The translations under genes were made by a program, and so were the position numbers. Below, piece by piece: positions 1-9,212 of a DNA stretch of 64,000 nucleotides. Numbering within the stretch: the stretch's first letter is position 1; each line of letters begins with the position of its first letter. The DNA lies in contig NZ_CP093340.1 of the NCBI RefSeq assembly GCF_022637415.1, forward strand, positions 2,170,001-2,234,000, written 5' to 3'. This DNA is from Luteimonas sp. S4-F44. GTDB taxonomy: Bacteria; Pseudomonadota; Gammaproteobacteria; Xanthomonadales; Xanthomonadaceae. The notes beneath the pieces are model-generated. The model saw only the letters and a program-made list of their open reading frames with translations, was not told the origin of the DNA and did no database searches.

Positions 1-575
1 TCCAGCGCATCTATGCGCACCGCGCGATCCACGACGCGCTGCGACGCAAGCTCAAGAAGGCCGTTGGCGCACTGCGCATGGGCGATCCGCGCGACGAGGC
101 CACGTTCATCGGTCCGGTGATCGACGCCGATGCGGCCGACCGCATCCAATCGTGGATCGAGGCCGCGCGCAAGGGCGGTGCCAAGGTCATCGCCGGCGGC
201 AAGCGCGAGGGCAACCTGATCCCGGCCACGCTGCTGGAGAAGGTACCGCGCGATGCCGACCTGCAACGCAAGGAAGTGTTCGGCCCGGTCGCGCTGCTCG
301 AACCGGTGGACAATTTCGACGAGGCGATCAGACGCGTGAACGACAGCGATTTCGGCCTGCAGGCCGGTGTGTTCACCGGCAACCTCGCCCACGCGATGCG
401 CGCCTGGGACCGGATCGAAGCCGGCGGCGTGATCGTCGGCGACGTCCCGAGCTTCCGCGTCGACAACATGCCCTACGGCGGCATCAAGGACTCGGGTATC
501 GGCCGCGAAGGCGTGCGCTACGCGATCCGCGACATGTGCGAGGACCGGCTGCTGGTGATCCGCGACCCCGTCTGA
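1..575 (+). CDS. NAD(P)-dependent aldehyde dehydrogenase, 3' part
   Basis: C-terminal about 190 residues of an aldehyde dehydrogenase superfamily enzyme; the reading frame is open from base 3 and ends with TGA at 573-575. The visible part starts at QRIYAH, which in this family directly follows the catalytic cysteine loop, so the cysteine lies just left of the window. Family landmarks present are the KEVFGPV glutamate motif, the FGLQAGVFT segment, and the C-terminal MPYGGIKDSGIGREG stretch. It would oxidise an aldehyde to an acid with NAD(P). The substrate cannot be told from this part; lactaldehyde or non-phosphorylating glyceraldehyde-3-phosphate dehydrogenase relatives are possible. It converges on the histidine operon with a 72-base gap. 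Confidence 0.88.
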   Translation, partial: QRIYAHRAIHDALRRKLKKAVGALRMGDPRDEATFIGPVIDADAADRIQSWIEAARKGGAKVIAGGKREGNLIPATLLEKVPRDADLQRKEVFGPVALLEPVDNFDEAIRRVNDSDFGLQAGVFTGNLAHAMRAWDRIEAGGVIVGDVPSFRVDNMPYGGIKDSGIGREGVRYAIRDMCEDRLLVIRDPV

Positions 576-647
576 GTCGACCGTCGTCGCCGCCGTTGCA
601 GAACGTCCGGCGCGCGCGGCCCGCTGGGCGCGGCAGACGCGCCGGCG

Positions 648-1256
648 CTAGCCGCCGCGCGCCGCCAGTACGCGTTCGACATCGCGCAGCGACAGTCCGC
701 GCGCGCGCAGCAACACCAGCAGGTGATACAGCAGGTCGGCCCCCTCGCCCAGCAGTTCGTCGTCGCCTTGCGCGACCGCCGCGAGCGCGGTCTCCACGCC
801 TTCCTCGCCGACCTTCTGTGCGATCCGGCGGATGCCGCCGTCGAACAGCCGCGTCGTGTAGCTGCCGTCCGGCCGCTCGCGTGCGCGCTGCGCGACCAGT
901 GCATCCAGCTCGGCGAGCACGCCGCCGGGGGCGGACGGGAAACAGCTGGGTCGCTGCAGGTGGCAGGTCGGGCCCTGCGGCCTGGCCAGCACCAGCAGCG
1001 TGTCGGCGTCGCAGTCGGCATCGATGGCGACCAGTTCGAGCACATGGCCCGACTGCTCGCCCTTGGTCCACAGCCGCCCCTTGCTGCGGCTGAAGAACGT
1101 CACCTGGCCCAGCTGGCGCGTGGCATCGAGCGCGTCACGGTCCATGTAGCCGAGCATCAGCACGCGCAGCGTGTCGGCGTCCTGGACGATCGCCGGCAAC
1201 AGGCCGTCCCCTTTGGTCCAGTCCAGTGCCGCCGGGTCGAAAGGAAGGTCGGTCAT
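648..1256 (-). CDS. hisI: Bifunctional phosphoribosyl-AMP cyclohydrolase / phosphoribosyl-ATP pyrophosphatase
   Basis: HisIE fusion of 202 residues, close to the E. coli length of 203, carrying out steps 2 and 3 of histidine synthesis. The N-terminal cyclohydrolase has the family signature MLGYM, SRSKGRLWTKGE and a metal-site DADCDAD segment. The C-terminal pyrophosphatase has QKVGEEGVET and LLYHLLVLL. Start chosen at MTDLPFD (1256) because AGGA lies 7 bases upstream. A second ATG at 1319 (MSDPR) overlaps the hisF stop by 8 bases and would add 21 residues, but has no clear ribosome site. This is the last gene of the his operon. Confidence 0.95.
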   Translation of the reverse strand: MTDLPFDPAALDWTKGDGLLPAIVQDADTLRVLMLGYMDRDALDATRQLGQVTFFSRSKGRLWTKGEQSGHVLELVAIDADCDADTLLVLARPQGPTCHLQRPSCFPSAPGGVLAELDALVAQRARERPDGSYTTRLFDGGIRRIAQKVGEEGVETALAAVAQGDDELLGEGADLLYHLLVLLRARGLSLRDVERVLAARGG

Positions 1257-1311
1257 GGGATCGTCCTGGGGCACATTGGGGGGAGCGGCCGACGGGTCCT
1301 GGTGGCGAGGA

Positions 1312-2085
1312 TCAGACATCGCGCACCGCCACGCCAGCCGTGCGCAGCTCGCGCTTGAGCTCGGGAATCGCGATACGGCCGCTGTGGAACACACTGGCGG
1401 CCAGGGTGCCGTCGACGTCGGCCTGGACAAACGCATCGATGAAATGCGCGGTCTCGCCCGCCCCGCCCGAGGCGACCAGCGGCACCTCGCACAACGCGCG
1501 CGCCTGGCGCAACTGCGCGATGTCGTAACCGCGGCGCACGCCGTCGTTGTCCATGCAGTTGAGCACGATCTCGCCGGCGCCCAGCCGCTGCGCCTCGACG
1601 ATCCAGTCCAGAGTGCGCACCGCCAGCGCGCGGGTGCGGTCCGGATCGCCGGTGTGGCTGCGCACCCGCCATTGCCCGTCCGCTTCGCGGATCGAATCGA
1701 TGCCCACGACCACGCACTGCACACCGAAGGCGTCCGCCAGTTCGGCGATCAGTGCCGGGCGCTCAAGCGCCGGGGTGTTGATCGAGATCTTGTCGGCGCC
1801 GGCATGCAGCACCGCACGCGCGGTGTCGACATCGCGGATGCCGCCGGCAACGCAGAACGGAATGTCGATCAGCCGCGACACCCGCTCAACCCAGCCACGG
1901 TCGACTGAACGGCCCTCTGGACTGGCGGAAATGTCGTAGAACACCAGTTCGTCGGCGCCGGCATCGCGATAGCGCAGCGCCAGCTCGGCGATGTCGCCCA
2001 TGTCGACGTGATCGCGGAAGCGCACGCCTTTGACCACGCGGCCCTCGCGCACATCCAGGCACGGAATGATCCGCCGGCTCAGCAT
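1312..2085 (-). CDS. hisF: Imidazole glycerol phosphate synthase, cyclase subunit
   Basis: 257-residue (beta/alpha)8 cyclase subunit that closes the imidazole ring with ammonia delivered from HisH, giving IGP and AICAR. It starts [18 protein letters not shown], with the catalytic Asp of the family in [16 protein letters not shown] near the C-terminus is the second phosphate-binding loop. The ATG overlaps the hisA stop by 7 bases, so translation is coupled. Length is normal. Confidence 0.97.
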   Translation of the reverse strand: MLSRRIIPCLDVREGRVVKGVRFRDHVDMGDIAELALRYRDAGADELVFYDISASPEGRSVDRGWVERVSRLIDIPFCVAGGIRDVDTARAVLHAGADKISINTPALERPALIAELADAFGVQCVVVGIDSIREADGQWRVRSHTGDPDRTRALAVRTLDWIVEAQRLGAGEIVLNCMDNDGVRRGYDIAQLRQARALCEVPLVASGGAGETAHFIDAFVQADVDGTLAASVFHSGRIAIPELKRELRTAGVAVRDV

Positions 2086-2816
2086 GCCAGTGCGTTCCGC
2101 AGTGCGAAGCGACCTTCCAGCAGTGCGCGACCGAGCACGATGCCGGCGCAGCCCTGCGCACGCGCCGCGGCGATGTCGTCCAGGGCGCGCACGCCCCCTG
2201 AGGCCTGCACCTGCAACGCCGGCGCCAGCGCGCGCAGGTGCGCGTACAGCGCGCTGTTGGGACCGGACAGCATGCCGTCGCGGGCGATGTCGGTGCTCAA
2301 CAGATGGCGCAGCCCGGCCTGTGCGTAGTGCACCGCGAGCGTGTCGAGCGTGACCTCGGCGGTCTCGGTCCAGCCGTGCACCGGCAGGCGCCAGACGCCG
2401 TCGGCGTCCTGCCGTGTGTCGAGCGCGACGGTGATGCGCTCGGCGCCGAAGCGCGCGATCCAGCCGGTCACCGCATCGGCATCGCGCACCGCGAGCGACC
2501 CGACGACCACGCGAGCGGCGCCGGCCTCGAGGATGCGCGCGACGTCGTCAGCACTGCGCACACCACCGCCGGTCTGGACCTGCAGGCCGGTGGTCTGCCG
2601 GATGCGCGCCAGCAACGGCGCGAGCGTGAAGCCACCTGCGCGTGCGGCGTCGAGGTCGACCAGGTGCAGCCAGGTCGCGCCCGCGTCGGCGTAGGCCTGG
2701 ATCTGGGCCAACGGATCGTCGCCGTAACGCGTCTCCCGTGCGTAGTCGCCCTGCGCCAGCCGGACCACGCGGCCGTCGCGGATGTCGATGGCGGGATAGA
2801 CAGTGAAACCGCTCAT
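2079..2816 (-). CDS. hisA: ProFAR isomerase (HisA)
   Basis: 245-residue (beta/alpha)8 isomerase that opens the ribose ring of ProFAR to PRFAR (step 4 of histidine synthesis). The N-terminus [17 protein letters not shown] carries the expected catalytic Asp, and the C-terminal half keeps the second Asp in [14 protein letters not shown]. Paralogous to HisF. The ATGA overlap with hisH (2813-2816) indicates coupled translation. Confidence 0.97.
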   Translation of the reverse strand: MSGFTVYPAIDIRDGRVVRLAQGDYARETRYGDDPLAQIQAYADAGATWLHLVDLDAARAGGFTLAPLLARIRQTTGLQVQTGGGVRSADDVARILEAGAARVVVGSLAVRDADAVTGWIARFGAERITVALDTRQDADGVWRLPVHGWTETAEVTLDTLAVHYAQAGLRHLLSTDIARDGMLSGPNSALYAHLRALAPALQVQASGGVRALDDIAAARAQGCAGIVLGRALLEGRFALRNALAC

Positions 2817-3427
2817 GCGCGGACTCCGGAAACGAACGGCGGCGACAGGAAGTTGCGCAGCAACTGCGCGCCGACCGCCGCCGAGCGCTCGGGATGGAAC
2901 TGCGCGCCGGCGACCAGGCCCCGCTGCACCGCGGCGGCGAACGGTTGGCCGTGATCGCAGGCCAGGATGCAGTCGTCGGTCACCGGCGCGGCATAGCTGT
3001 GCACGAAGAAGGCCTGCGCGTCGTTATCGATGCCGGTCCGCAGCGCGCTGTCCGCCCGTGGTTGCAGCCGGTTCCAGCCCATGTGCGGCACCCGGATCCC
3101 GGCCCCGCCGTGCAGCCGGGCGACGACACCGGGCAACAGGCCCAGGCCCTCGACATCGCCTTCCTGCGAGCGCTCGAACAGCAACTGCATGCCCACGCAG
3201 ATGCCCAGCAGCGGCCGGTCCAGCGTGCGCAGGACCTCGACCAGATCGAGCGCCCGCAGCCGCGTCATGACCTGGGCCGCGGTCCCGACTCCGGGCAGGA
3301 TCACGCGGTCGGCGCCGCGGATCGCCTCGGCGTCGGTGACCAGCGCAGCGGTCACGCCCAGGCGCTCGAATGCGTAGCGTACCGAACCGGTGTTGGCGCC
3401 GCCGGCATCGACGATCACCACACGCAT
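2813..3427 (-). CDS. hisH: Imidazole glycerol phosphate synthase, glutaminase subunit
   Basis: Class I glutamine amidotransferase of 204 residues that supplies ammonia to HisF. The nucleophilic Cys is in [10 protein letters not shown], and the His/Glu of the triad are in FHPERS near the C-terminus. The ATG at 3427 shares one base with the hisB stop (TGATG). A GTG directly in front (3430) would add one Met and is not distinguishable. Central gene of the his operon. Confidence 0.96.
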   Translation of the reverse strand: MRVVIVDAGGANTGSVRYAFERLGVTAALVTDAEAIRGADRVILPGVGTAAQVMTRLRALDLVEVLRTLDRPLLGICVGMQLLFERSQEGDVEGLGLLPGVVARLHGGAGIRVPHMGWNRLQPRADSALRTGIDNDAQAFFVHSYAAPVTDDCILACDHGQPFAAAVQRGLVAGAQFHPERSAAVGAQLLRNFLSPPFVSGVRA

Positions 3428-4506
3428 CACAGCACACCTTTGGTGCTGGGCAGCGCGTCGCCGTCACGGCGCACCGCCTGGCCCAGCGCACGGGCAAAGG
3501 CCTTGAAGCAGGCCTCGACCTTGTGATGGTCGTTGTCGCCCTCGACCTTGAGGTGCAGGTTCAATGCGGCCGCGTCGCAGACCGAGCGGAAGAAGTGTTC
3601 GACCAGTTCGGTCGGCAGATCGCCGACGCGCTCGCGCCGGAAGGTGCCATCGAACACCAGGTACGGCCGGCCGCCGAAGTCGAGCGCGGCACTGGCGAGG
3701 GTCTCGTCCATCGGCAGTGTGAACCCGTAGCGCGCAATGCCGCGCTTGTCGCCGAGCGCTGCGCGCAGTGCCTGGCCGAGCGCGATGCCCACATCCTCGA
3801 CCGTGTGGTGCTCGTCGATCTCCAGGTCGCCCTCGGCCTGCACGGTCAGCGCGATGCCGCCGTGCTTGCCGATCTGGTCGAGCATGTGATCGAAGAACGG
3901 CAAGCCGGTCGAGACCTGCGCATCACGCGCGGCATCGAGGTCGAGTTCGACCCGGATGCGCGTTTCGCGGGTGTTGCGCACGATGCGCGCCTGGCGCGGT
4001 GCATCGCTCAGCGCGTGCGCGATGCCGGGCCAGTCCCAGTCGCCGCCGAACTGCGGCGTGCGCAGCTTGAAACCGCGCACGCCCAGGTTGTCGGCGAACT
4101 GCAGGTCGGTATCGCGATCGCCGACCATCGCCGAGGCATCGAGATCGATGCCGCGGTCACGCAGGTAGTGCATCACCAGCCCAAGACCCGGCTTACGCGT
4201 GGGCGCGTTGTCGGCCGGCCAGCTGCAGTCGATCAGCACCTCACGGAATACGATGCCCTGGCTCTCGAAGATCTGCAGCATCAGGTCGTTGGGGCCGTCG
4301 AAACTGGCGCGCGGATAGGCGTCGGTGCCCAGGCCGTCCTGGTTGCTGACGATGACGAACTCGAAGCCCGCATCGCGCAGCCGTAGCAACGCCGGGATCA
4401 CGCCGGGCACGAAACGCAGCTTCTCGTAGCCGTCGATCTGGTAGTCGGCCGGCTCCTCGATCAAGGTGCCGTCCCGATCGACGAACAGGATCTTGGTCCC
4501 ACTCAT
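3427..4506 (-). CDS. hisB: Bifunctional histidinol-phosphatase / imidazoleglycerol-phosphate dehydratase
   Basis: Fusion of 359 residues, the enterobacterial/xanthomonad type. Residues about 1-165 are a HAD phosphatase (nucleophile motif VDRDGT, later VGDRDTD) that dephosphorylates histidinol phosphate. Residues about 170-359 are the IGP dehydratase with metal-binding HHTVEDVG and DNDHHKVE motifs. Start is the ATG at 4506 ([13 protein letters not shown]), overlapping the hisC stop by 4 bases. Confidence 0.97.
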   Translation of the reverse strand: MSGTKILFVDRDGTLIEEPADYQIDGYEKLRFVPGVIPALLRLRDAGFEFVIVSNQDGLGTDAYPRASFDGPNDLMLQIFESQGIVFREVLIDCSWPADNAPTRKPGLGLVMHYLRDRGIDLDASAMVGDRDTDLQFADNLGVRGFKLRTPQFGGDWDWPGIAHALSDAPRQARIVRNTRETRIRVELDLDAARDAQVSTGLPFFDHMLDQIGKHGGIALTVQAEGDLEIDEHHTVEDVGIALGQALRAALGDKRGIARYGFTLPMDETLASAALDFGGRPYLVFDGTFRRERVGDLPTELVEHFFRSVCDAAALNLHLKVEGDNDHHKVEACFKAFARALGQAVRRDGDALPSTKGVL

Positions 4507-5585
4507 GCTGCGATCTCCAATGCCTGCAACGCCTCGATCACGCGCGCGTTCTGCGCCGGCGTACCGACCGTGATGCGCAGCGCGTCGTCGAGTCCGGGGG
4601 CGGCGCGCTGGTCGCGCACGACGATGCCGGCGGCCAGCAGCGCCGCGAACGCGCGCGACGCATCGACAAAGCGCACCAGCAGGAAGTTGCCGGCCGACGG
4701 ATACACCCGGCGCACACCCGGCGTCACGGCCAGCGCAGCCGCCAGGGCATCGCGCTCGGCGATCGTCTGCGCCACCCGCGTGCGGGTCTGCGCGAGCGCC
4801 GCGTCGGCCAGTCCAGCCAGCGCCAACTCCGCGCACGGCGTGGGCACCGGATACGGCGCCTGGCAGCACCGCAGCACCGCGATCAGCGCCGGGTCGCCGA
4901 TCGCCACGCCGATCCGCGCCGCCGCCAGGCCATGCGCCTTCGACAGTGTCCGCAGCACGACCAGGTTGACGTGGGCGTCGAGCCGCGTGGTCGCCGACGG
5001 CGCGTCGGCGAACTCCACGTAGGCCTCGTCGACGACGACGAGCGCGCGCCCATCGAGTGCCGTGGCCAGCGCCGCGACGTCGGCAAGTGGCACCAGGCCG
5101 CCGGTCGGGTTCGACGGCGAGCACAGGAACACCAGCCGCGCGCTGCGCGCGAGCGCGCTCTCGCGCACGGCAGCGACATCGAGCGCGAAGCCGTCGACGG
5201 TATCGTGCAGCGGCACTTCGACGAACGGCGCACCCTGCAGCCGGGCGCTGACCGCGTACATGCCGAACACCGGCGGCGTGGCAAGCACCGCGTCGCGTCC
5301 GGGCACGCACAGCGCGCGCACCAACAGGTCGATCGCCTCGTCGCTGCCGCGGCCGATCAGCAGCCGCGACGTGTCCACGCCGTACAGCGCGGCGAGCCGG
5401 GCTTGCAGCGCCGGTGGCTGCGGCGCCGGATACCGCCGGCACTGGCCGTCGGCATCGCCGGGATTGGGCCACGGCGCCTCGTTGGCATTGAGCCAGACCT
5501 CGCCCTCAAGCGCCTGGGTCCGGGCCGAGGCGTAGCCGGAGAAGGCACGCAGGTCCTCGCGCACCAGATCGAGTACCGAGCTCAT
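4503..5585 (-). CDS. hisC: Histidinol-phosphate aminotransferase
   Basis: PLP-dependent class I/II aminotransferase, 360 residues. It converts imidazole acetol phosphate plus glutamate to histidinol phosphate. Visible landmarks: [11 protein letters not shown] near the N-terminus, [17 protein letters not shown], and the PLP lysine in [14 protein letters not shown]. The ATG at 5585 overlaps the hisD stop by 4 bases. Confidence 0.96.
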   Translation of the reverse strand: MSSVLDLVREDLRAFSGYASARTQALEGEVWLNANEAPWPNPGDADGQCRRYPAPQPPALQARLAALYGVDTSRLLIGRGSDEAIDLLVRALCVPGRDAVLATPPVFGMYAVSARLQGAPFVEVPLHDTVDGFALDVAAVRESALARSARLVFLCSPSNPTGGLVPLADVAALATALDGRALVVVDEAYVEFADAPSATTRLDAHVNLVVLRTLSKAHGLAAARIGVAIGDPALIAVLRCCQAPYPVPTPCAELALAGLADAALAQTRTRVAQTIAERDALAAALAVTPGVRRVYPSAGNFLLVRFVDASRAFAALLAAGIVVRDQRAAPGLDDALRITVGTPAQNARVIEALQALEIAA

Positions 5586-6919
5586 GCGCCCGCCCTCGCC
5601 AACCGCAGCGCGACCGCGTTGGCGTGCGCGTCCAGGCCTTCGGCGCGCGCCAGCGTCACCGCGTCCGGGCCGATAGCGCGAATGCCCGCGGCATCGGCCG
5701 CTTGCACGCTGACCAGGGTCTGGAAGCTCGACACACCGACCCCGCTCCAGGCGCGTGCGGCGCCGCCGGTCGGCAGCACATGGTTGGTGCCGCTGCAGTA
5801 GTCGCCCAGCGCTTCGGGCGTCCAGTCGCCGAGGAACACCGAGCCGGCGACCTCGACCCGGTCGAGCCAGTCGCGTGGCGCGCGCAGGGCCAGGATCAGA
5901 TGCTCGGGCGCATAGCGGTTGCTGATGTCGAACGCGATGTCCAAGGTCGGCACCCGCAGCAGCCGCGAGCGCGCCAGCGCCCGACGCGCGATATCGGCGC
6001 GTGGCAGCGCCGCCAACTGGGCCGCCAGCTCGACACGCACGCGGCGCAGCAGCGCCTCGTCGTCGCACAGCAGCAGCACCTGCGAGTCCGGCCCATGCTC
6101 GGCCTGCGACAGCAGATCGGCGGCAATGAACGCCGCGTCGGCGCCCGCATCGGCGATCACCAGCACCTCCGACGGGCCGGCCGGCATGTCGATCGCGACC
6201 GTCCCCGACTGCGCCGCCTGCTGTTTGGCTTCGGTGACGAACGCATTGCCCGGTCCGAACAACTTGTCGCAGGCCGGCACCGAGGCGGTGCCGAAGGCCA
6301 TCGCGGCGATCGCCTGTGCGCCGCCGAGCTTGAACACCCGGTGCACGCCGGTCAGCCGCGCGGCGACCAGCACCGTCGGATCGGCGCTGCCGTCCGGGCG
6401 CGGCGGCGTGCACAGCACGACCTCGCGGCAGCCGGCAAGGCGCGCCGGCACGCCGAGCATCAATGCGGTCGAGGGCAACGGCGCGGTGCCGGCCGGCACG
6501 TACAGTCCGACCCGCGGGATCGGCCGCACGATCCGCGCGCACTGCACGCCATCGGCGGTCTGCACCGCGTAGCCGGCAACCCTGCCCGCGGCATGGAAGC
6601 GTTCGATTCTTGCGGCGGCATTGGCCATCGCCTCGCGCAAGCGGGGTGAGACCTCGGCCTCGGCCGCGGCGAATTCATCGGCGCCGACCTCGAAATCGTC
6701 GAGCGCGACCCGGTCGAAGCGCTCGGTCAACGCGCGCAGCGCGGCGTCCCCGCGGGCCTGCACATCGTCAAACACCTCGGCGACGGCCGCGCGCGTCTGT
6801 ACGGCGACGGTCTGCGTGGGGCGACGCAGCAGTTCGACCTGCGCCGCGGCGTCCGTGGCCGCCCAGTCGACGATTGCCGGGATCGCGCCGTCCAGCGAGG
6901 AAGGATCGGTTGCGTTCAT
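5582..6919 (-). CDS. hisD: Histidinol dehydrogenase
   Basis: 445-residue zinc enzyme that oxidises histidinol to histidine with 2 NAD in the last two steps. Family motifs include [60 protein letters not shown] (zinc ligands) and the C-terminal NHVLPTGG. The ATG at 6919 overlaps the hisG stop by 4 bases. Length matches the family (about 430-445). Confidence 0.97.
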   Translation of the reverse strand: MNATDPSSLDGAIPAIVDWAATDAAAQVELLRRPTQTVAVQTRAAVAEVFDDVQARGDAALRALTERFDRVALDDFEVGADEFAAAEAEVSPRLREAMANAAARIERFHAAGRVAGYAVQTADGVQCARIVRPIPRVGLYVPAGTAPLPSTALMLGVPARLAGCREVVLCTPPRPDGSADPTVLVAARLTGVHRVFKLGGAQAIAAMAFGTASVPACDKLFGPGNAFVTEAKQQAAQSGTVAIDMPAGPSEVLVIADAGADAAFIAADLLSQAEHGPDSQVLLLCDDEALLRRVRVELAAQLAALPRADIARRALARSRLLRVPTLDIAFDISNRYAPEHLILALRAPRDWLDRVEVAGSVFLGDWTPEALGDYCSGTNHVLPTGGAARAWSGVGVSSFQTLVSVQAADAAGIRAIGPDAVTLARAEGLDAHANAVALRLARAGA

Positions 6920-7830
6920 GCCAGCATCCGCTCCACCGGCAGCACCATCAATCCGGCCGCGCCGGCCTGCTTGAGCGCCTCGAGCCGCGGCCAGGTCAGC
7001 TCGCCATGACACAGCACCTGCAGCGCGACCGTCTCGCTGCCGTCGACCTGCAGCAACGTCGGCGGTTCGGCGTCGGGCAGGAGCTTGAGCAGCGCATCGA
7101 CGCCGTCGCGGCGCGACTGGAACATCAGCAGGCGGCTGTCGCGCAGCCGCATCACGCCATCGAGCCGGCGCAGCAGCAGGGCGGCCAGGTCGCCGCGCAC
7201 ATCGGAGAACGGCTGCACCGGGCCGGCCAGCACCGCCTCGCTGGTCATCAGCGTGACCGCGGGCTTGAGCTGGTTGGCGGTCAGTGTCGCGCCGCTGGAC
7301 ACCAGGTCGCAGATCACGTCGGCCTGGCCCAGCCGCGGCGCGATCTCGACCGAGCCTGACAGCGTGACGATGCTCGCCTGCACACCCTGCGCGTCGAGCC
7401 ACTGCTGCAGCAGGCCGGGATAGCTGGTCGCGATGCGGCTGCCCTGCAGCTGCGCCGGGCCCGCCCAGTCCTGCGACTCGGGAATCGCGATGTCCAGCCG
7501 GCAGCCGCCGAAGCCGAGCGCACGGACCGCCTTGGAGACCTGTGGCAGACCGCGCAACGCGCGATCGGCCGCGACCTCATCGAGCACGTTGCGGCCGACG
7601 ATGCCGTAATCGCAGACGCCATCGGCAAGCAGCCCGGGGATGTCGTCGTCGCGGACCAGCAATAGGTCGACCGGCAGCGTCTCGCCGTAGCAGAACAGCT
7701 TGTCGCGGCTCTCGCGCCACGACAGACCGCACGACGCGAGCAGTCCCCGCGCCGGCTCGCTGAGCCGACCGGACTTCTGGATCGCGATACGCAGGCGGTC
7801 GCGCGCGGCGCCGCCGGTGACAGGACTCAT
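6916..7830 (-). CDS. hisG: ATP phosphoribosyltransferase, long form
   Basis: First committed enzyme of histidine synthesis (ATP + PRPP). At 304 residues it is the long form, with the C-terminal regulatory ACT-like domain (about residues 225-304), so direct feedback inhibition by histidine is expected from family knowledge and no HisZ partner is needed. The N-terminus reads [30 protein letters not shown] and [10 protein letters not shown] are catalytic-domain motifs. It is the first structural gene of the operon, 9 bases after the regulator gene. Confidence 0.97.
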   Translation of the reverse strand: MSPVTGGAARDRLRIAIQKSGRLSEPARGLLASCGLSWRESRDKLFCYGETLPVDLLLVRDDDIPGLLADGVCDYGIVGRNVLDEVAADRALRGLPQVSKAVRALGFGGCRLDIAIPESQDWAGPAQLQGSRIATSYPGLLQQWLDAQGVQASIVTLSGSVEIAPRLGQADVICDLVSSGATLTANQLKPAVTLMTSEAVLAGPVQPFSDVRGDLAALLLRRLDGVMRLRDSRLLMFQSRRDGVDALLKLLPDAEPPTLLQVDGSETVALQVLCHGELTWPRLEALKQAGAAGLMVLPVERMLA

Positions 7831-7839
7831 GGGGGAACC

Positions 7840-8178
7840 TCAGTGGGAATCGGGGGACGCGGGCGACGCGGCACGCGCCACCCGGCGCGCGGCGATCGCA
7901 TAGCCGCCGGCGCCGCGGTCGAGCGTGCGCGCGACGCGGCCGACAGTGGTCACGCTGACGCCGGTGCGCTCGTGGATTTCGCGATACGGCACGCCCTGCT
8001 GCAGCAGCGGCACGACCCGCCAACGGTCGACCAGCGCCTCGAGCTCGGCCGGCGTGCACAGGTCGTCGAGGAACCGCGCGACCTCGTCAGCGGTCTTCAG
8101 CGCCGCGAACGCACGCGCCAGTGCCTGCAGCGAGGCGCTGGCTTCGTGGTCCGGCAGGGGTTCGGGGCGTTGCTTCAC
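7840..8178 (-). CDS. TrpR-family (YerC/YecD-like) transcriptional regulator of the his operon
   Basis: About 112-residue TrpR-superfamily helix-turn-helix protein. The conserved part includes LDDLCTPAELEALVDRW and the HTH VPYREIHERTGVSVTTVGRVARTL. In other bacteria YerC/HisR-type TrpR relatives have been proposed as histidine-responsive repressors. Here the gene sits directly upstream of hisG as first gene of the operon, which fits that role. Start chosen at GTG 8178 (VKQRPEP). The frame stays open to a TTG at 8199, but that codon lies inside the palindromic operator and has no ribosome site. No good Shine-Dalgarno is visible for either start. Effector binding by histidine is inferred, not seen. 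Confidence 0.82.
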   Translation of the reverse strand: MKQRPEPLPDHEASASLQALARAFAALKTADEVARFLDDLCTPAELEALVDRWRVVPLLQQGVPYREIHERTGVSVTTVGRVARTLDRGAGGYAIAARRVARAASPASPDSH

Positions 8179-8197
8179 GGGTGTCGTTGAACGTATC

Positions 8198-8221
8198 AAT
8201 GTAATAGCGTGCTAGTACATT
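8198..8221. promoter_or_regulatory. Candidate operator for the TrpR-like his regulator
   Basis: A 24-base near-perfect palindrome: outer arms AATGTA/TACATT match exactly, inner arms ATAGC/GCTAG match at 4 of 5 positions, and the centre is GT. The inner arms contain the TAGC/GCTA core, reminiscent of the CTAG-containing half-sites bound by E. coli TrpR. It overlaps the -10 region of the predicted minus-strand promoter, an arrangement suited to repression of the operon by the adjacent regulator. Confidence 0.65.
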
Positions 8222-8244
8222 ACGCATTCCCGGCGCCAAGTCAA
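8217..8244 (-). promoter_or_regulatory. Predicted promoter of the histidine operon
   Basis: On the minus strand, TTGACT (8244-8239) is followed after 16 bases by TAATGT (8222-8217), a reasonable sigma-70 type -35/-10 pair. The expected transcription start falls inside the palindrome at 8198-8221, about 30 bases before the GTG of the regulator gene. Confidence 0.55.
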
Positions 8245-8410
8245 CCGGGACGGCAACGCCAGACAGCGGCGATACAAGCGCGCACCGACGCGAGCGCCGC
8301 GGCGGCCCGCAGGCCGTCCGCAGAGGTCGTCAACCAGATTGCAGCGTTCCACCACCCTCGCCCGCCGATCCGCGAACATCCCGCATCGACCTTCCAGATC
8401 CGGAGGCACC

Positions 8411-8734
8411 ATGCGCGAACGATTGCAGGCCCTGCTCGACGCCGGGCGCGATGACGCGCTGTTGCGCTTCGGGCTGGGCAATGCCTGCCTGCAGGCAGGC
8501 GACCCGGCCGCGGCCGCGACCCATCTGGCCGCCGCGACACGGCACGATCCGGACTATTCGGCGGCGTGGAAGCTGCTCGGCAAGGCCTTGCTGGCGCTGG
8601 GGCACGACGACGACGCCGAAACAGCGTGGCGCGTCGGGCGCAACGCCGCGGTGCGGCGCGGAGACGTGCAGTCGTCCAAGGAGATGAAAGTGTTCCTCCG
8701 GCGGATAGAACGCACACGGCATTCGAAGGCCTGA
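8411..8734 (+). CDS. Small tetratricopeptide-repeat protein
   Basis: 107 residues, ATG preceded by GGAGG at 8402-8406. It holds two TPR-like helical hairpins: RFGLGNACLQAGDPAAAATHL, cut at about residues 18-40, and the stretch around AAWKLLGKALLALGHDDDAE. Such short TPR proteins act as protein-binding modules; the partner is unknown. It has no signal peptide and is transcribed away from the his operon. A palindromic repeat follows it. Confidence 0.8.
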   Translation: MRERLQALLDAGRDDALLRFGLGNACLQAGDPAAAATHLAAATRHDPDYSAAWKLLGKALLALGHDDDAETAWRVGRNAAVRRGDVQSSKEMKVFLRRIERTRHSKA

Positions 8735-8751
8735 TCACCCACCAAAAACAA

Positions 8752-8802
8752 AACCGGGGTCAGAGTGGATTTCTTCGAAGAAAATCCACTCTGACCCCGG
8801 TT
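8752..8802. repeat. REP-like palindrome downstream of the TPR gene
   Basis: A 51-base inverted repeat. The left arm begins AACCGGGGTCAGAGTGGAT, the right arm is its complement ending ATCCACTCTGACCCCGGTT, with one extra A/T in one arm and a TTCTTCGAAGAA centre. It resembles the extragenic palindromes that carry GGGGTCAGAGTGG in gammaproteobacterial genomes. It could also work as a transcript end for the TPR gene; the plus-strand 3' side lacks a long T-run. Confidence 0.75.
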
Positions 8803-8849
8803 CTCTTGTAAGGCGCGCGGTGCCATGACGTCGCGCGAGACAGGCGCGA

Positions 8850-9212
8850 TCAGTCAGCGCGCGCGCGGGCCTGCATCCCCAGCCAGGCCATCGCGACACC
8901 CGAAAATGCGGCGATCGAGGACAGGAACACGCGCGTGGCGAGGAAGTCGGGGTTGTGGATCTTCTGCAGCGCGATGCGCGCGTAGACCGGCGACTCGAGC
9001 TTGACCACGCCCATGTAGAACAGGTGCCAAGCGTCGATGCCGACCGCGATCGCGAGCGCGCCCAGGCTGCTCCAGGCGATCGAATGCCCGTGCGCCCAGC
9101 GGTAGCGCGCGCCCAACCAATGGAACAGCAGGTAGCACAGCGCGCCGACCGCCATCGCGATCAGCGCGGCCTCCAGCACCCCGAGCCAGCCGAAGTGCAG
9201 CGGCAGGTTCAC
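8850..9212 (-). CDS. Small integral membrane protein, function unknown
   Basis: 120 residues with three clear hydrophobic segments: about 9-32 (GVLEAALIAMAVGALCYLLF), 45-66 and 92-115. No recognised catalytic motif. Start is GTG at 9212, overlapping the ammonia-lyase stop as GTGA, so it is translationally coupled and is the last gene of the hisS block. Coupling suggests a role linked to the lyase, but nothing in the sequence proves this. Confidence 0.75.
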   Translation of the reverse strand: MNLPLHFGWLGVLEAALIAMAVGALCYLLFHWLGARYRWAHGHSIAWSSLGALAIAVGIDAWHLFYMGVVKLESPVYARIALQKIHNPDFLATRVFLSSIAAFSGVAMAWLGMQARARAD

